This document shows, piece by piece, positions 8,024 through 17,883 of a DNA stretch of 64,000 bases. Origin of the DNA: Leucobacter soli (lineage in GTDB: Bacteria > Actinomycetota > Actinomycetes > Actinomycetales > Microbacteriaceae); the NCBI RefSeq assembly GCF_910593785.1, contig NZ_CAJVAP010000007.1, forward strand, positions 62,001 to 126,000. The letters run 5' to 3'. The stretch's first letter is position 1; the number at the start of each line of letters is the position of its first letter. Under the pieces are notes generated by a model. The model was given only the letters and a program-made list of their open reading frames with translations. It had not been told where the DNA came from and did not search any database. A program made the position numbers and the translations under genes.

Positions 8024-9007
8024 ATGACGAATCCCCCTGCGAGCGACCTGCGCACCCTCTACCCGCCCGTCGAGCCCTACACGACCGGACTGCTCGCCGT
8101 CGGAGACGGACACGAGGTCTACTGGGAGGCCTGCGGCAACCCGGCCGGCAAGCCGGTCGTGTTCCTGCACGGCGGCCCCGGCGGCGGGTGCACCCCCGAC
8201 CATCGCCGCTACTTCGACCCGCAGCGGTACCGGATCGTGCTCTTCGACCAGCGCGGCTGCGGCCGCAGCACGCCGCACGCGGGCGAGGCCGGTGCCGACC
8301 TCAGCGCGAACACCACCTGGCATCTGGTCGCCGACATCGAGCGACTGCGCGAGCACCTCGAGATCGATCGCTGGCAGGTGTTCGGCGGATCCTGGGGATC
8401 CGCGCTCGCGCTCGCCTATGCCGAGACGCACCCCGAGCGGGTCACCGAGCTCGTGCTGCGCGGCATCTTCACGCTGCGGGCGAGCGAGATCCGCTGGTTC
8501 TACCAGGAGGGCGCCTCGGAGCTCTTCCCCGACCTGTGGGAGGGCTACCTCGCGGCGATCCCCGAGGCCGAGCGCTCGGACCTGGTCGCGGCATTCCATC
8601 GGCGCCTCTTCGACGCCGATCCCGCCGTGCACACCCCGGCCGCGGTCGCCTGGACCGTCTGGGAGAACTCCACCATCCGGCTGATCCCCGACGAGTCCGC
8701 CATCGCCGCCGCCCGAGCCGACGAGGCGGCAGCGGTGGCCTTCGCCAGGATCGAGAACCACTACTTCACCAACGGCGGCTGGATGGAGGAGGGGGCGCTG
8801 ATCCGGGATGCCGCAGAGCGGCTCGCCGGGATCCCCGGAGTGATCGTGCAGGGGCGCTACGACGCATGCACGCCGCCCCGCACCGCCTGGGACCTGCACC
8901 GTGCCTGGCCGGAGGCCGAGTTCCGCATGATCCCGGACGCCGGGCATGCCGCGAGCGAGCCGGGCATCGTGGACGCGCTCGTGCGCGCCACCGATCGCTT
9001 CGCCTGA
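8024..9007 (+). CDS. pip: Prolyl aminopeptidase (alpha/beta hydrolase)
   Basis: Cytoplasmic serine peptidase of 327 aa that removes N-terminal proline from peptides. Visible are the oxyanion-hole motif HGGPGGG, the conserved FDQRGCGRSTPH block, the nucleophile elbow GGSWGS, and the late Asp/His region (VQGRYDACTPP and IPDAGHAAS). Length matches the S33 family. It is probably transcribed alone from a leaderless promoter. Confidence 0.95.
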   Translation: MTNPPASDLRTLYPPVEPYTTGLLAVGDGHEVYWEACGNPAGKPVVFLHGGPGGGCTPDHRRYFDPQRYRIVLFDQRGCGRSTPHAGEAGADLSANTTWHLVADIERLREHLEIDRWQVFGGSWGSALALAYAETHPERVTELVLRGIFTLRASEIRWFYQEGASELFPDLWEGYLAAIPEAERSDLVAAFHRRLFDADPAVHTPAAVAWTVWENSTIRLIPDESAIAAARADEAAAVAFARIENHYFTNGGWMEEGALIRDAAERLAGIPGVIVQGRYDACTPPRTAWDLHRAWPEAEFRMIPDAGHAASEPGIVDALVRATDRFA

Positions 9008-9239
9008 TCCGACGACGCCGCCCGGATACCTCGGCGCCTGATCCGGTCTGCGCCCGACCGTCGCGGTTCTCCGTCCCGTAACACGATGTTCACGGATCGC
9101 GCGCGTGTCGCCCCGGCCTGAACCCAGCGTCCGGGCGTAACGTGTGAGTCATCGGGCACCTCGCCCGATCGGGGTGTCCGCGCCCCACATCACGTCGGTC
9201 ACCCCGCTGATCCGGAACACCCGGGCAGAAGGAGTCACC

Positions 9240-10634
9240 GTGGCCGCCACACAGCCGAACGACACCACAGCCAGCGCCGTCTCCGATGCGGCGGCAGCCG
9301 CGGAGCGCGGCAGCCATGAGGCGCTTCCGCAGACCGAGCGCACGTACGTGCTCGACACCTCGGTGCTGCTGAGCGACCCGGGGGCGATCTTCCGCTTCGC
9401 CGAGCACGCGGTCGTACTGCCCGTCGTGGTGATCACCGAACTCGAGAAGAAGCGGCAGGATCCCGAGATCGGCTACTTCGCCCGGCGCGCGCTGCGCCTG
9501 CTCGACTCCCTGCGCGAGAAGCACCTGCGGCTCGACTTCCCGGTGCCGGTCGGCGAACAGGGCGGCACGCTGCGCGTTGAGCTGAACCACACCGACGCCG
9601 ACGCGCTGCCGAGCGGCATGCGGCTCGGCGACAACGACACGCGGATCCTCGCGGTGGCGCAGAACCTCGCTGCCGAGGGTCTCGACGTCTCGGTCGTATC
9701 GAAGGATCTGCCGATGCGCGTGAAGGCCGCGGCGCTCGGCCTCGGCGCCGAGGAGTACCGCGCGGAACTCGCGCGCGACGACAGCTATTCGGGGGTGGCC
9801 GAGGTCGAGCTCGACGAGGAGGCGATGAGCCGGCTCTGGGACGACGAGCGCCTGGACGGCGTCGCCGCGGTCTCGGAGCTGCCGCTCGGCACCGGTCTGA
9901 TCCTGAACTCCCCGCGCGGGCATGCGCTCGGCCGGGTGGAGCGAAGCGAGGACGGGGGGAACGCCGGGTCGCTGCGTCTCGTCCGAGGCGATCGCGAGGT
10001 CTTCGGGCTGCACGGCCGCAGCGCCGAGCAGCGGCTCGCGATCGACCTGCTGCTCGACCCGCAGGTCGGGATCGTCTCACTCGGCGGCCGGGCGGGCACC
10101 GGCAAATCGGCGCTCGCGCTCGCCGCGGGGCTCGAAGCCGTGCTGGAGCGGCAGCAGCACCGCAAGGTCATGGTGTTCCGCCCGCTCTACGCGGTCGGCG
10201 GCCAGGAGCTCGGCTACCTGCCCGGCGACCAGCAGGAGAAGATGAACCCCTGGGGTCAGGCGGTGTTTGACACGCTCGGCTCGATCGTCTCGCAGAACGT
10301 GCTCGAGGAGGTCGAGGCCCGGGGCCTGGTCGAGGTGCTGCCGCTCACCCACATCCGCGGGCGGTCGCTGCACGACGCGTTCGTGATCGTCGACGAGGCG
10401 CAGTCGCTCGAACGCAACGTGCTGCTGACGATGCTGAGCCGGATCGGCCAGAACTCGCGCGTGGTGCTGACGCACGACGTCGCGCAGCGCGACAACCTGC
10501 GCGTCGGCCGGCACGACGGCATCGCCGCGGTCATCGAGAAGCTGAAGGGCCACCCGCTCTTCGGGCACGTCACGCTGACCCGCAGCGAGCGGAGCGAGAT
10601 CGCGGCGCTCGTCACGGACCTGCTCGAGGAGTAG
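9240..10634 (+). CDS. PIN domain plus PhoH-type ATPase/RNA helicase-like protein
   Basis: 464 aa with an N-terminal PIN nuclease domain ([12 protein letters not shown], later [10 protein letters not shown]) joined to a PhoH ATPase domain (Walker [13 protein letters not shown]; Walker B-like [11 protein letters not shown]). Mycobacterial PhoH2 with this architecture is known to unwind and cleave RNA. I chose GTG at 9240, which follows an AGAAGGAG site by 7-8 nt; an upstream in-frame GTG at 9144 has no ribosome site and sits directly after a TAACGT hexamer that may be the promoter. PhoH lies near fumC in mycobacteria as well, so the position is conserved. Confidence 0.9.
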   Translation: MAATQPNDTTASAVSDAAAAAERGSHEALPQTERTYVLDTSVLLSDPGAIFRFAEHAVVLPVVVITELEKKRQDPEIGYFARRALRLLDSLREKHLRLDFPVPVGEQGGTLRVELNHTDADALPSGMRLGDNDTRILAVAQNLAAEGLDVSVVSKDLPMRVKAAALGLGAEEYRAELARDDSYSGVAEVELDEEAMSRLWDDERLDGVAAVSELPLGTGLILNSPRGHALGRVERSEDGGNAGSLRLVRGDREVFGLHGRSAEQRLAIDLLLDPQVGIVSLGGRAGTGKSALALAAGLEAVLERQQHRKVMVFRPLYAVGGQELGYLPGDQQEKMNPWGQAVFDTLGSIVSQNVLEEVEARGLVEVLPLTHIRGRSLHDAFVIVDEAQSLERNVLLTMLSRIGQNSRVVLTHDVAQRDNLRVGRHDGIAAVIEKLKGHPLFGHVTLTRSERSEIAALVTDLLEE

Positions 10635-10680
10635 CCGGCCGGCGCCGCGGTCCGCGATCCGGCAGCCACGCGTCTCGACC

Positions 10681-10718
10681 GTCGTCCTGCGATCCCGCTT
10701 CGCGGGCCGCAGAACGAC
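10681..10718. repeat. REP-like palindromic repeat, copy A
   Basis: A 38-nt imperfect palindrome. The outer arms GTCGTCCTGCG and CGCAGAACGAC pair, and an inner CCCGC/GCGGG stem closes a three-base loop. The core matches repeats near 57412 and 58947. It lies between the PhoH gene and the acyl-CoA dehydrogenase gene, where it may also help end transcription. Confidence 0.6.
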
Positions 10719-10745
10719 AGGAGAAGGCGGATCGTGGGACGGGAA

Positions 10746-10751
10746 TAGGCT
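10746..10751 (+). promoter_or_regulatory. Putative -10 box (TAGGCT), leaderless start at 10758
   Basis: TANNNT hexamer 6 nt before the GTG of the acyl-CoA dehydrogenase-like gene. Confidence 0.5.
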
Positions 10752-10757
10752 GGTGAG

Positions 10758-11999
10758 GTGAACGAGAATACGGCCAGGACCGTCGACGAGTTGCTGCCCG
10801 ATGCGATGCTGCGGCGGTTCGGTGAGCGGGCGCCGGGCTACGACGCCGAGAACGTCTTCTTCGCCGATGACTTCGAAGAGTTGCGCGCAACCGGCTATCT
10901 CGCGGCGCCGGCGCCGGTCGAACTCGGCGGCGCCGGGCTGCGCCTCGAACAGCTGGTCGAGGCGCAGCGACGCCTCGCCGCCTACGCGCCCGCCACGGCG
11001 CTCGGTGTGAACATGCACCTCGTCTGGGTGCAGGTGGCGCGATTCCTTCGGGACCGCGCGCCTGGTGATGACGGGAACGGCCCGCTCGACTGGGTGCTGC
11101 GCGACGCGGTCGCGGGCGAAGTCTTCGCCTTCGGGATATCCGAGGCCGGCAACGACGCGGTGCTCATGGATGCTCGATCGACAGCCGAGCACCTCGGCGC
11201 CGGCGAGGGCTACCGCGTCGACGGCACGAAGATCTTCACGAGCCTCTCGCCGGTGTGGACACGACTCGGGGTGCATGCTCGCTGCGATGCGCCCGGGCCC
11301 GGCGCCGCTGGGCCCGGCGCCGCGGAGCCGCATCTCGTCTTCGGCTTCGTGCGGCGCGACGGTGGCGCGCTGCGCGAGGGATCCATCTCGCACCCGGGGG
11401 AGTGGAACCCGCTCGGTATGCGCGCGACGCAGAGCTGGACCACGCGACTCGACGGGGTGCGGATCGCCGAGGCCGACGTCGCGGCGCGGATCGCACCCTT
11501 CGACGGGTCGGATCCGCTGGTGCTCGCGATATTCTCATCCTTCTCGATCCTGACCGCCGCGGTGTACGCCGGGATCGCGGATCGGGCGCTCGAACTCGCG
11601 CGCGTCGCCGCGAACCGCCCGGTGCCGGCACCCGACGGTTCGGAAGACCCGATCGGGATCCGGCTGGATGACCCGGACACCGCCGCGCGGTTGACCGCCG
11701 CCGTGCTGGATCACCGGGCCTCTCTCGATGCGCTCGCCGTGGCGGCCCGCGATATCGACGAGCGTCGGCCGCGCGACGACTGGTTCCTCGTGCTCGCCGC
11801 CGTGCGCAACCGCACGACCGACGAGGCGCGCCGCGCCGTGGATGTCGGGATGCGCCTGGTCGGCGCCGAGGGCTTTCGCGCGGAGAGCGAACTCGCGCGC
11901 CTCTATCGGGATGTCCTGGCCGGGATGTTCCACCCGTCGAGCTCGCGGGCGTTGGCGAGGACCGTCCGCGGCGTCCTCGAGGATCAGGCAGACGCATAG
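10758..11999 (+). CDS. Acyl-CoA dehydrogenase family protein
   Basis: 413 aa FAD-dependent acyl-CoA dehydrogenase-like protein. The N-terminal helical region contains the family pattern LRATGYLAAPAPVELGGAGL, followed by the middle beta-domain (FAFGISEAGNDAVL, YRVDGTKIFTS) and a C-terminal helical bundle with a late Arg/Glu-rich segment. It is probably translated from a leaderless message. No electron-transfer flavoprotein or beta-oxidation partners lie beside it, so the substrate is unknown; some members are monooxygenase-like or act in sulfur or nitro-compound metabolism. Confidence 0.85.
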   Translation: MNENTARTVDELLPDAMLRRFGERAPGYDAENVFFADDFEELRATGYLAAPAPVELGGAGLRLEQLVEAQRRLAAYAPATALGVNMHLVWVQVARFLRDRAPGDDGNGPLDWVLRDAVAGEVFAFGISEAGNDAVLMDARSTAEHLGAGEGYRVDGTKIFTSLSPVWTRLGVHARCDAPGPGAAGPGAAEPHLVFGFVRRDGGALREGSISHPGEWNPLGMRATQSWTTRLDGVRIAEADVAARIAPFDGSDPLVLAIFSSFSILTAAVYAGIADRALELARVAANRPVPAPDGSEDPIGIRLDDPDTAARLTAAVLDHRASLDALAVAARDIDERRPRDDWFLVLAAVRNRTTDEARRAVDVGMRLVGAEGFRAESELARLYRDVLAGMFHPSSSRALARTVRGVLEDQADA

Positions 12000-12040
12000 C
12001 AGTGATGCCGAGAAAGTGCTGATTCGGTGCTTATTTCTGC

Positions 12041-12070
12041 TTGAAACTGCGGAATCGGTTGTGTTAGCTT
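12041..12070 (+). promoter_or_regulatory. Candidate promoter for the PACE transporter gene
   Basis: TTGAAA (-35) and TAGCTT (-10) are separated by 18 nt inside an unusually AT-rich stretch between two genes. The predicted start gives a leader of about 75 nt before the GTG at 12154. Confidence 0.4.
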
Positions 12071-12153
12071 TGTTGAGCTGACTTTTTCGCGATATTCGAG
12101 AATGACGGGTATGGGCCCGTCCGCGATGTCGGCGCCCAACTGGAGTGATACCC

Positions 12154-12708
12154 GTGACCTTCGCAGGCCACACCGAGGGCGCCGTCGCGCCCGTCCTGTC
12201 CACCTCGCCCGTCTCGTCGGCCACGGCCGGCGCGGAGCTCGGCGCCCGGCCCTCGCGGTTCTTCCAGACCCGCCCGGTGCTGCGTCGCGTCGCCTATGTC
12301 GTCGGCTACGAGGGGCTCAGCGTACTCGCCACCGCGATCGTGATGAGCGAGCTGCTCGGCCACGGGGGCGGAGATTCCGCGCTCACCGCGATACTGCTCT
12401 CGACCACGGCGACGATCTGGAACTACGTCTGGAACACCGCCTTCGAGTCCATCGAGCGCCGCGTCGGCGCGACCGGGCGCACAGCGCGATCCCGTGCGCT
12501 GCACGCGATCGGCTACGAGGGCGGCGTGCTCGTGTTCACGATCCCGCTCGTCGCGATGCTGCTCGGCGTCGGCCTCTTCGAGGCGGCGATGATCGAGGGC
12601 GGGCTGCTCCTCTTCTTCCTGGTCTTCACCCTGGTGTACGCGTGGGCCTTCGACCGGATCTTCGGGCTGCCGGCGTCGGCCGTGTCGACAGCGGCGCCGA
12701 CGGCGTGA
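12154..12708 (+). CDS. PACE-family efflux transporter
   Basis: 184 aa membrane protein with two similar halves, each of two helices, as in the proteobacterial antimicrobial compound efflux (AceI-like) family. The first repeat contains RRVAYVVGYEGLSVLATAIV and the signature WNYVWNTAFE; the second has RALHAIGYEGGVLVFTIPL. Known members export biocides such as chlorhexidine and short diamines such as cadaverine and putrescine. The GTG start has GGAG about 8 nt upstream. A polar N-terminal extension of about 30 residues is not usual for the family. Actinobacterial members are less studied, so the substrate is open. Confidence 0.88.
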   Translation: MTFAGHTEGAVAPVLSTSPVSSATAGAELGARPSRFFQTRPVLRRVAYVVGYEGLSVLATAIVMSELLGHGGGDSALTAILLSTTATIWNYVWNTAFESIERRVGATGRTARSRALHAIGYEGGVLVFTIPLVAMLLGVGLFEAAMIEGGLLLFFLVFTLVYAWAFDRIFGLPASAVSTAAPTA

Positions 12709-12790
12709 TCCTCGGTGCGGATCCGGTCAGCCCGGTCGACCAGGTCGGCCCTGCTGCAGGGAACCTCGCCCGGGCGGCCGGCAGCGACTG

Positions 12791-13603
12791 CTAATCCGGA
12801 CGGCCGTCGCGCCCCGTGCCGCCGGAGTTCCCGTTCCCGAGATCCCGACCGTCGTCACCGGACGTGTCGTCGCGGCCGCCCTCGTCCGCCGGCAGATCCG
12901 GCAGCGTGATGGCTCCGGTGTGCAGCGCCTCGTCGATGGCGGCCTCGACCTGCCGCCGGCGGCGCAGCCGGAGCCGGCTGAGCGCCCGCTGCTCGGGCAG
13001 GCTCCAGCCGAAGCGGACCGCGAAGAGCCGCAGCACCGTGCTGACGACGACGCAGGCGATCGCCGCCGCGAGCACCGGGAGCCCGAGGGCGAGCGCGACG
13101 AGCAGCACGAGGATGCCGCCCATCGCCGCCATAGCGTAGAACGATCCGACGTGCATGACCGCGATCGGGATGTTGAGCAGCAGGTCTCTGACGAAACCGC
13201 CGCCCACGGCTGAGACGGTTCCGACGAAGAGCGCTGGAACCACGGGGAGACCCATCGAGAGGGCCTTCGTCGTGCCGATCGCTCCGTAGAGGCCGATGCT
13301 GAGGGCGTCGAGCGAGGTGACGAGCCAGTCGACGCGCTCGAACAGCCGGAGCAGCAGCATGCCGACGAGCGCGGAGATCGTGGCGGTCAGCAGATAGGCG
13401 TTGTTCGAGAATGCGGCCGGCGTCACCCCGAGCAGGATGTCGCGGAGGAACCCGCCGCCGATGCCCGTCGCGATGCCGACGATCGCGACGCCGAGCAGGT
13501 CGAGGCGCTTGAAACCGGCGGCGAAGAGGCCGCCCTGCAGGCTGCCGACCGCGACCGCGGCGAGATCGGGCGCGAGCGGCACGGTGAAGGTCTGATCGAG
13601 CAC
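12791..13603 (-). CDS. TRIC/UPF0126-type membrane channel protein
   Basis: 270 aa membrane protein made of two homologous three-helix repeats, each with a glycine-rich GGGFxRD motif (residues about 49-55 and 134-140), the hallmark of bacterial TRIC-type (UPF0126, YicG-like) proteins. These act as cation channels or have been described as glycine transporters. The C-terminal 50 residues are polar and rich in Asp/Gly, probably cytoplasmic and disordered. I start it at the GTG reading MLDQTFTVPLAPD, since the frame upstream lacks membrane character and runs into the next gene. Confidence 0.82.
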   Translation of the reverse strand: MLDQTFTVPLAPDLAAVAVGSLQGGLFAAGFKRLDLLGVAIVGIATGIGGGFLRDILLGVTPAAFSNNAYLLTATISALVGMLLLRLFERVDWLVTSLDALSIGLYGAIGTTKALSMGLPVVPALFVGTVSAVGGGFVRDLLLNIPIAVMHVGSFYAMAAMGGILVLLVALALGLPVLAAAIACVVVSTVLRLFAVRFGWSLPEQRALSRLRLRRRRQVEAAIDEALHTGAITLPDLPADEGGRDDTSGDDGRDLGNGNSGGTGRDGRPD

Positions 13604-13643
13604 CCGGCCATTCTCGCAGGCGGTGCAGTGCGAAGGCTCCTGA

Positions 13644-14483
13644 TCATACGGGCGAGGCGGGGTCACCCGCTCGCGCGGCCTCATGGCCGGCGGCCACCGC
13701 GTGCCCCTCGCCGCGCATCGCGCTGCCTCGCACCGCATCGACGCGGGCGCGGACGAACGGCCAGAACGTCTCCGCCCAGATCTCGTAGCCGCGGTCGTTC
13801 GGGTGGAACGCGTCCTCCGCGAACTCGGTGAGGACCCCGGCGAGTCCGCGAGCCCGGGTGGCGGCATGGATCGGTACGACGGCGAGCCCGCGGTCGGCGG
13901 CGATCCGGTGGAGGATCCGATTCGCCTCGCCTACCTTGCGCTCATTCCAGGGAAGGTGGAAGCATGGCACCTCCCCGAGGACGGTGTGCGCGGGGAGGGC
14001 GTCGAGGATCAGGCGCAGGTGACGATGATAGGCGACGGGATCCCAATCCGCGATGTCGTTGGCCCCGATGTCGAGCGTCACGAGGTCGGGTGCTGCCGCG
14101 AGCGGGCCCGCCGCCCGTGGCAGCTGATCCCGGGCGCAGAGATACGAAGTGGCTCCCGAGAAGCAGAGGTTGGTGACGCGGATCGGAGCACCGAGGTGCT
14201 CCTCGATCCGCTCGGCGAGCTGGCCGACGTAGCTGCGGCCGGGGGTCGAGGCCCCGATGCCCTGACCGGTGGAGTCGCCCAGCGCCAGGTAGTGGAATTC
14301 GCCGGGGAGGGTTCGCCGTTCGCGCCACCAGGCGGCGGTCACGGGCTGCATGTCCGAGAGCGCCACGACGGGGCGGTTCGCGCGCTCGAGCACGTTCGTC
14401 CAGCCGAACCTTCGGGCCGCGGAGGCCGTCGCGAAGGTGGCGAGCGCCTTGGCGCCGGCGAGCGGGGAGGCGGCGGGCATCAC
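13644..14483 (-). CDS. SGNH/GDSL hydrolase
   Basis: 279 aa esterase- or lipase-like hydrolase. The SGNH blocks are clear: block I LALGDSTGQGIG with the catalytic serine, block III GANDI, and block V EDAFHPNDRGYEIW with the Asp/His pair. No signal peptide is convincing, so it is probably cytoplasmic. The substrate cannot be predicted; related actinobacterial proteins act on acyl esters. Translation probably begins leaderless at the GTG directly before an ATG. Confidence 0.9.
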   Translation of the reverse strand: MMPAASPLAGAKALATFATASAARRFGWTNVLERANRPVVALSDMQPVTAAWWRERRTLPGEFHYLALGDSTGQGIGASTPGRSYVGQLAERIEEHLGAPIRVTNLCFSGATSYLCARDQLPRAAGPLAAAPDLVTLDIGANDIADWDPVAYHRHLRLILDALPAHTVLGEVPCFHLPWNERKVGEANRILHRIAADRGLAVVPIHAATRARGLAGVLTEFAEDAFHPNDRGYEIWAETFWPFVRARVDAVRGSAMRGEGHAVAAGHEAARAGDPASPV

Positions 14484-14489
14484 CCGTCC

Positions 14490-14495
14490 AGCTTA
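14490..14495 (-). promoter_or_regulatory. Putative -10 box (TAAGCT), leaderless start at 14483
   Basis: On the minus strand TAAGCT ends 6 nt before the GTG of the GDSL hydrolase. Confidence 0.5.
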
Positions 14496-14545
14496 GAGGT
14501 CGCGCGGCGCACCGCAGTAGGAGCGACCTATCCGCGCGACCTCTT

Positions 14546-14585
14546 GGGCGGCGCGGGGAGCGCGCGCCCGCTCCCCGCGTCGCCC
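14546..14585 (-). terminator. Strong GC hairpin after fumC
   Basis: Arms 14546-14562 and 14569-14585 pair over 17 bp with one G-U wobble and a 6-nt loop, 5 nt past the fumC stop. There is no clear U-tract, which is normal for high-GC actinobacterial terminators. Confidence 0.65.
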
Positions 14586-14590
14586 GCAGA

Positions 14591-16000
14591 CTACTTGGCG
14601 ACGCCCGGGTGGGTCATCGAGAGCAGGTCGAGCGCCTTGTCGAGATCCGCCTCGCTCACCTCTCCGCGCTCGACGTAGCCGAGATCGACGAGCGCCTCGC
14701 GCACGGTGATGCCCTTGGCGACCGAGTGCTTCGCGATCTTCGCCGCGGCTTCGTAGCCGATGAGGCGATTGAGCGGGGTGACCGTGGAAGGGCTCATGCC
14801 GGCGAGGGTGGCCATGCGCTCGACGTTCGCCTCGAGGCCGTCGACGGTCTTATCGGCGAAGACGCGTACGACATTCGCGAGCAACCGGATCGACTCGAGC
14901 AGTGCGGTGCCCATGACGGGGATCATCACGTTGAGCTCGAAGTTGCCGCGGGCGCCGCCCCAGGCGATGGTCGCGTCGTTGCCGATGATCCGTGCGCACA
15001 CCATGAGCGTCGCCTCGGGCACGACCGGGTTGACCTTGCCGGGCATGATCGACGAACCGGGCTGCAGGTCAGGGATGTGGAGCTCCGCGAAGCCGGTGTT
15101 CGGCCCCGAGCCCATCCAGCGCACGTCCTCGGCGATCTTGGTGAGCGAGACGGCGATCGTGCGCAGCGCGCCCGACGCCTCGACCAGGCCGTCGCGGTTG
15201 GCCTGCGCTTCGAAGTGATTGCGGGCCTCGGTGATCGGCAGGCCGCTCGACTGGGCGATCTCTGCGATGACCTTCTCGGGGAAGCCGAGCGGCGTGTTGA
15301 TGCCGGTGCCGACAGCGGTGCCGCCCTGCGGCACCTCCGCGACCCGGGGGAGGGCGGCGTCGATGCGCTCGATGCCGTAGCGGATCTGCGCGGCGTAGCC
15401 GCCGAACTCCTGTCCGAGCGTGACCGGCGTCGCGTCCATGAGGTGGGTGCGACCCGACTTCACGGCGTCCTTCCACAGCTCCGCCTTCTTCTCGAGCGCC
15501 TCCGCCAGGTGGGCGAGCGCCGGCTTGAGCTGCTCGATGAGCGCGCCGGTCACGGCGATGTGCACCGACGTCGGGAAGACGTCGTTCGAGGACTGCGAGG
15601 CGTTGACGTGGTCGTTCGGGTGCACGGGCGCACCGAGGTGCTTCGTCGCGAGGCCGGCGAGGACCTCGTTCATGTTCATGTTCGACGACGTGCCCGAGCC
15701 GGTCTGATAGGTGTCGACAGGGAACTGGTCGTGATGCGCGCCGCCGATGATCTCGGCGGCGGCGGCGACGATCGCGTCGGCGATGGCGGCGTCGAGGATG
15801 CCGAGCTCCGAGTTCGCGATCGCGGCCGCGCGCTTGATCCGGGCCAGCGCCACGATCTGGGCGGGCTCGAGGCCGGAGCCCGAGATCGGGAAGTTCTCGA
15901 CGGCGCGCTGCGTCTGCGCGGCGTAGAGCGCGTTCTTCGGAACGCGGACCTCGCCCATCGTGTCGTGCTCGATGCGGTACTCGGTATCAGTCACTGTCAT
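14591..16000 (-). CDS. fumC: Fumarate hydratase, class II
   Basis: TCA-cycle enzyme converting fumarate to malate, 469 aa. It shows the class II features [14 protein letters not shown], the [16 protein letters not shown] region and the family signature [11 protein letters not shown]. Length is normal. The ATG at 16000 reads [19 protein letters not shown] abuts this ATG, so the GTG two codons later (5-6 nt after AAAGGA) is an equally good start. It lies downstream of carbonic anhydrase, DUF4245 and xseB on the same strand, in a neighbourhood conserved in actinobacteria. Confidence 0.96.
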   Translation of the reverse strand: MTVTDTEYRIEHDTMGEVRVPKNALYAAQTQRAVENFPISGSGLEPAQIVALARIKRAAAIANSELGILDAAIADAIVAAAAEIIGGAHHDQFPVDTYQTGSGTSSNMNMNEVLAGLATKHLGAPVHPNDHVNASQSSNDVFPTSVHIAVTGALIEQLKPALAHLAEALEKKAELWKDAVKSGRTHLMDATPVTLGQEFGGYAAQIRYGIERIDAALPRVAEVPQGGTAVGTGINTPLGFPEKVIAEIAQSSGLPITEARNHFEAQANRDGLVEASGALRTIAVSLTKIAEDVRWMGSGPNTGFAELHIPDLQPGSSIMPGKVNPVVPEATLMVCARIIGNDATIAWGGARGNFELNVMIPVMGTALLESIRLLANVVRVFADKTVDGLEANVERMATLAGMSPSTVTPLNRLIGYEAAAKIAKHSVAKGITVREALVDLGYVERGEVSEADLDKALDLLSMTHPGVAK

Positions 16001-16055
16001 CCTTTGCTCGTGATCTGGGGAACTGGTGGGTGGAAAAAACTGCGCCGTGCCGCGC

Positions 16056-16733
16056 TCAGACCGCCGTGGCCAGGTCGATCTGGAGCGGCCCGACCGCCGT
16101 GTAGGGGACCGCCCGGCCCTCGGTGAGGCGGTACTGGCAGCCGACCACGGCGAGCTCGCCGCGGTCGACCGCGTCGCTGATGGTGCGGGATCCGCGGAGC
16201 AGGCCGTTGACGGTCGCATCGAGGTGGATCCGCCCCACCGCATTCGCGTCGAGCTGATCCGCGTCGACGTACGGGGTGTCGTGATGATCCCGGTGCCAGA
16301 GCTGCTGCACGGACGGCAGGATCGGCGCCAGCGTGTTCCCGACGGCTTCGGTCACCGCGCCCGGCGTACGCCCCGATTGCTCGATCGCCGCGGCGACCGC
16401 GCCGCAGGAGTCGTGGGCGAGCACGACGATGAGAGCGGTGCCGAGCTCGACGACCGTGTACTCCATCGACGCGATGATCGACTCGGCCACCACGTGGCCC
16501 ATGTTGCGGGCGATGAAGAGGTCTCCGAGGCCGCAGTCGAAGATGATCTCCGCCGCCAGGCGCGAGTCGGAGCATCCGAAGAGTGCGACGTCGGGCGCCT
16601 GCGTGTTCACGAGCTCGGATCGGCGCTCCACGTCCTGGTTCGGGTGGCGCGACGTGCCGCCGATGAAGCGCTCGTTCCCGGCGATGAAGGCATCCCACGC
16701 CTGCTGGGGCGTGATTCTGGGCTGAACTGCCAC
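16056..16733 (-). CDS. Beta-class carbonic anhydrase
   Basis: 225 aa zinc enzyme that interconverts CO2 and bicarbonate in the cytoplasm. The zinc ligands and catalytic dyad are visible: Cys54 with Asp56 and Arg58 in FGCSDSR, then His107 and Cys110 in AHDSCGA. The GTG start is preceded by AGGAG at good spacing. It sits 12 nt after a DUF4245 gene and 55 nt before fumC, so bicarbonate supply is probably co-expressed with fumarase. Confidence 0.94.
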   Translation of the reverse strand: MAVQPRITPQQAWDAFIAGNERFIGGTSRHPNQDVERRSELVNTQAPDVALFGCSDSRLAAEIIFDCGLGDLFIARNMGHVVAESIIASMEYTVVELGTALIVVLAHDSCGAVAAAIEQSGRTPGAVTEAVGNTLAPILPSVQQLWHRDHHDTPYVDADQLDANAVGRIHLDATVNGLLRGSRTISDAVDRGELAVVGCQYRLTEGRAVPYTAVGPLQIDLATAV

Positions 16734-16745
16734 TGCGGCTCCTGA

Positions 16746-17426
16746 CTATCGATCCTGCGGTGCGGTCTCGAACGCCGCAACCTGCGCGGCGACGGATGCC
16801 GCGAGGGCGCGCAACTCGTCCGCCTCATCGGTCCCGTACACCAGCAGCGTCGACGCACCGGCCTGCGACTGCAGGGCGAACCGCACGTTGGTGTGGTCGG
16901 CGCTGCGCTCAGGGTGATCGTAGGCGGTCCATTCCAGGCCGCCGATCCGTTCGGTGCCGGTGGCGGTCTGCGCCTCGAGCTGCTGGGCGATCCAGGTCTC
17001 GTCGACGGGGGAGCCGTCGGAGGTGAATGCCTGCACGACCGCGGCGTAAGCGCCGTTCGCCGTCGTGTAGCCGATGTACCAGTACGAGATGGTTCCGGTG
17101 CCACCGCGCAGCTCGGCCTGCTTCGCGAGCCAGCCGTCGGGCGTATCGGGCGCGACGAGCGCCTGACCGGCCGTGGGCGCCGCTGCCGTCGCTGCGGCTG
17201 CGGCGTCGACCGAGTGGTCCTGCCACATGTCGGTGCCGCGGGGGACGATCAAGACGATGAGGAGCACCACTCCCAGCGAGACGAGCAGGGAGAGGACGAG
17301 GTTGTTGACGGTCTTCCGCTGGCGGTAGAGCCGACTGTTCTCGGCCTTCCGGGCGGCGGTCTCGGCGGCGGTCTCGGGTCGTCCGAGCTCGGCGACGACC
17401 ACCGGCGCCTTGCGCTTCTCCGTCAT
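16746..17426 (-). CDS. DUF4245-family membrane-anchored protein
   Basis: 226 aa, function unknown. A basic N-terminal tail ([12 protein letters not shown]) leads into one membrane helix ([19 protein letters not shown]), followed by an extracytoplasmic domain with [12 protein letters not shown] and [18 protein letters not shown], matching DUF4245. The start ATG overlaps the xseB stop (ATGA). DUF4245 genes are found next to xseB, glpX and fumC across actinobacteria, so the context supports the call. The role is still unknown. Confidence 0.88.
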   Translation of the reverse strand: MTEKRKAPVVVAELGRPETAAETAARKAENSRLYRQRKTVNNLVLSLLVSLGVVLLIVLIVPRGTDMWQDHSVDAAAAATAAAPTAGQALVAPDTPDGWLAKQAELRGGTGTISYWYIGYTTANGAYAAVVQAFTSDGSPVDETWIAQQLEAQTATGTERIGGLEWTAYDHPERSADHTNVRFALQSQAGASTLLVYGTDEADELRALAASVAAQVAAFETAPQDR

Positions 17427-17692
17427 GCCCGGGTCTCGCCCCCGTCCGCAGCCGGTGCCTGGCCGGACGCAGCATCGCCGGCTGCGCCGGACCGGGCTGC
17501 CTCGAGCCGCTTCCGCGCCCCGATCAGCCATTCCTCGCAGCGAGCGGCGAGCGCCTCTCCGCGTTCCCAGAGCTGCAGCGACTCCTCGAGCGTGGCGCCG
17601 CCCTGCTCGAGGCGGGACACCACCTGAACGAGCTCGTCGCGCGCCTGCTCGTAACTGAGCGCGTTCGTATCCGCGGCGGTGCCATCTGCCAT
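17423..17692 (-). CDS. xseB: Exodeoxyribonuclease VII small subunit
   Basis: 89 aa helical protein that binds XseA to form exonuclease VII, which degrades single-stranded DNA. The family core is present: [20 protein letters not shown], then [26 protein letters not shown] polar Ala/Gly-rich tail follows. Unusually, it is separated from xseA by 318 nt, and it appears to have its own leaderless promoter. Confidence 0.93.
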   Translation of the reverse strand: MADGTAADTNALSYEQARDELVQVVSRLEQGGATLEESLQLWERGEALAARCEEWLIGARKRLEAARSGAAGDAASGQAPAADGGETRA

Positions 17693-17698
17693 GCCCCC

Positions 17699-17704
17699 AG
17701 CTTA
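17699..17704 (-). promoter_or_regulatory. Putative -10 box (TAAGCT), leaderless start of xseB
   Basis: Minus-strand TAAGCT lies 6 nt before the xseB ATG at 17692. Confidence 0.5.
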
Positions 17705-17806
17705 CCCGGCCGTTGCTGCCCGTTCCCCGAGCCGTTCTCGGCACCATTCTCCGCACTGTTCTCCGCGGGCTCGGTCGCCGCGGGCTGCGTCACCGCGCTT
17801 CCATCG

Positions 17807-17883
17807 GAAACTGTACGTTTTCGTCGAGACGGTACGCGATCGACGCGCAAACAGGTACTGCTTCGACGAAAACGTACAGTTTC
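17807..17883. repeat. Perfect 21-bp inverted repeat with 35-nt spacer
   Basis: Arms 17807-17827 and 17863-17883 are exact reverse complements (GAAACTGTACGTTTTCGTCG plus one more base). They are clearly AT-richer than the surroundings. The element sits between xseA and xseB. It could fold as a long hairpin or be a remnant of a small mobile element; no gene lies between the arms. Confidence 0.8.

Noticed and set aside
9144-9239. Upstream GTG start for the PhoH protein
   Set aside because: No ribosome site, immediately after a promoter-like TAACGT, and the added residues are not conserved-looking. GTG 9240 has AAGGAG.
12709-12790. Small open frames between the PACE and TRIC genes
   Set aside because: They are short, lack start signals and are convergent-gene spacer.
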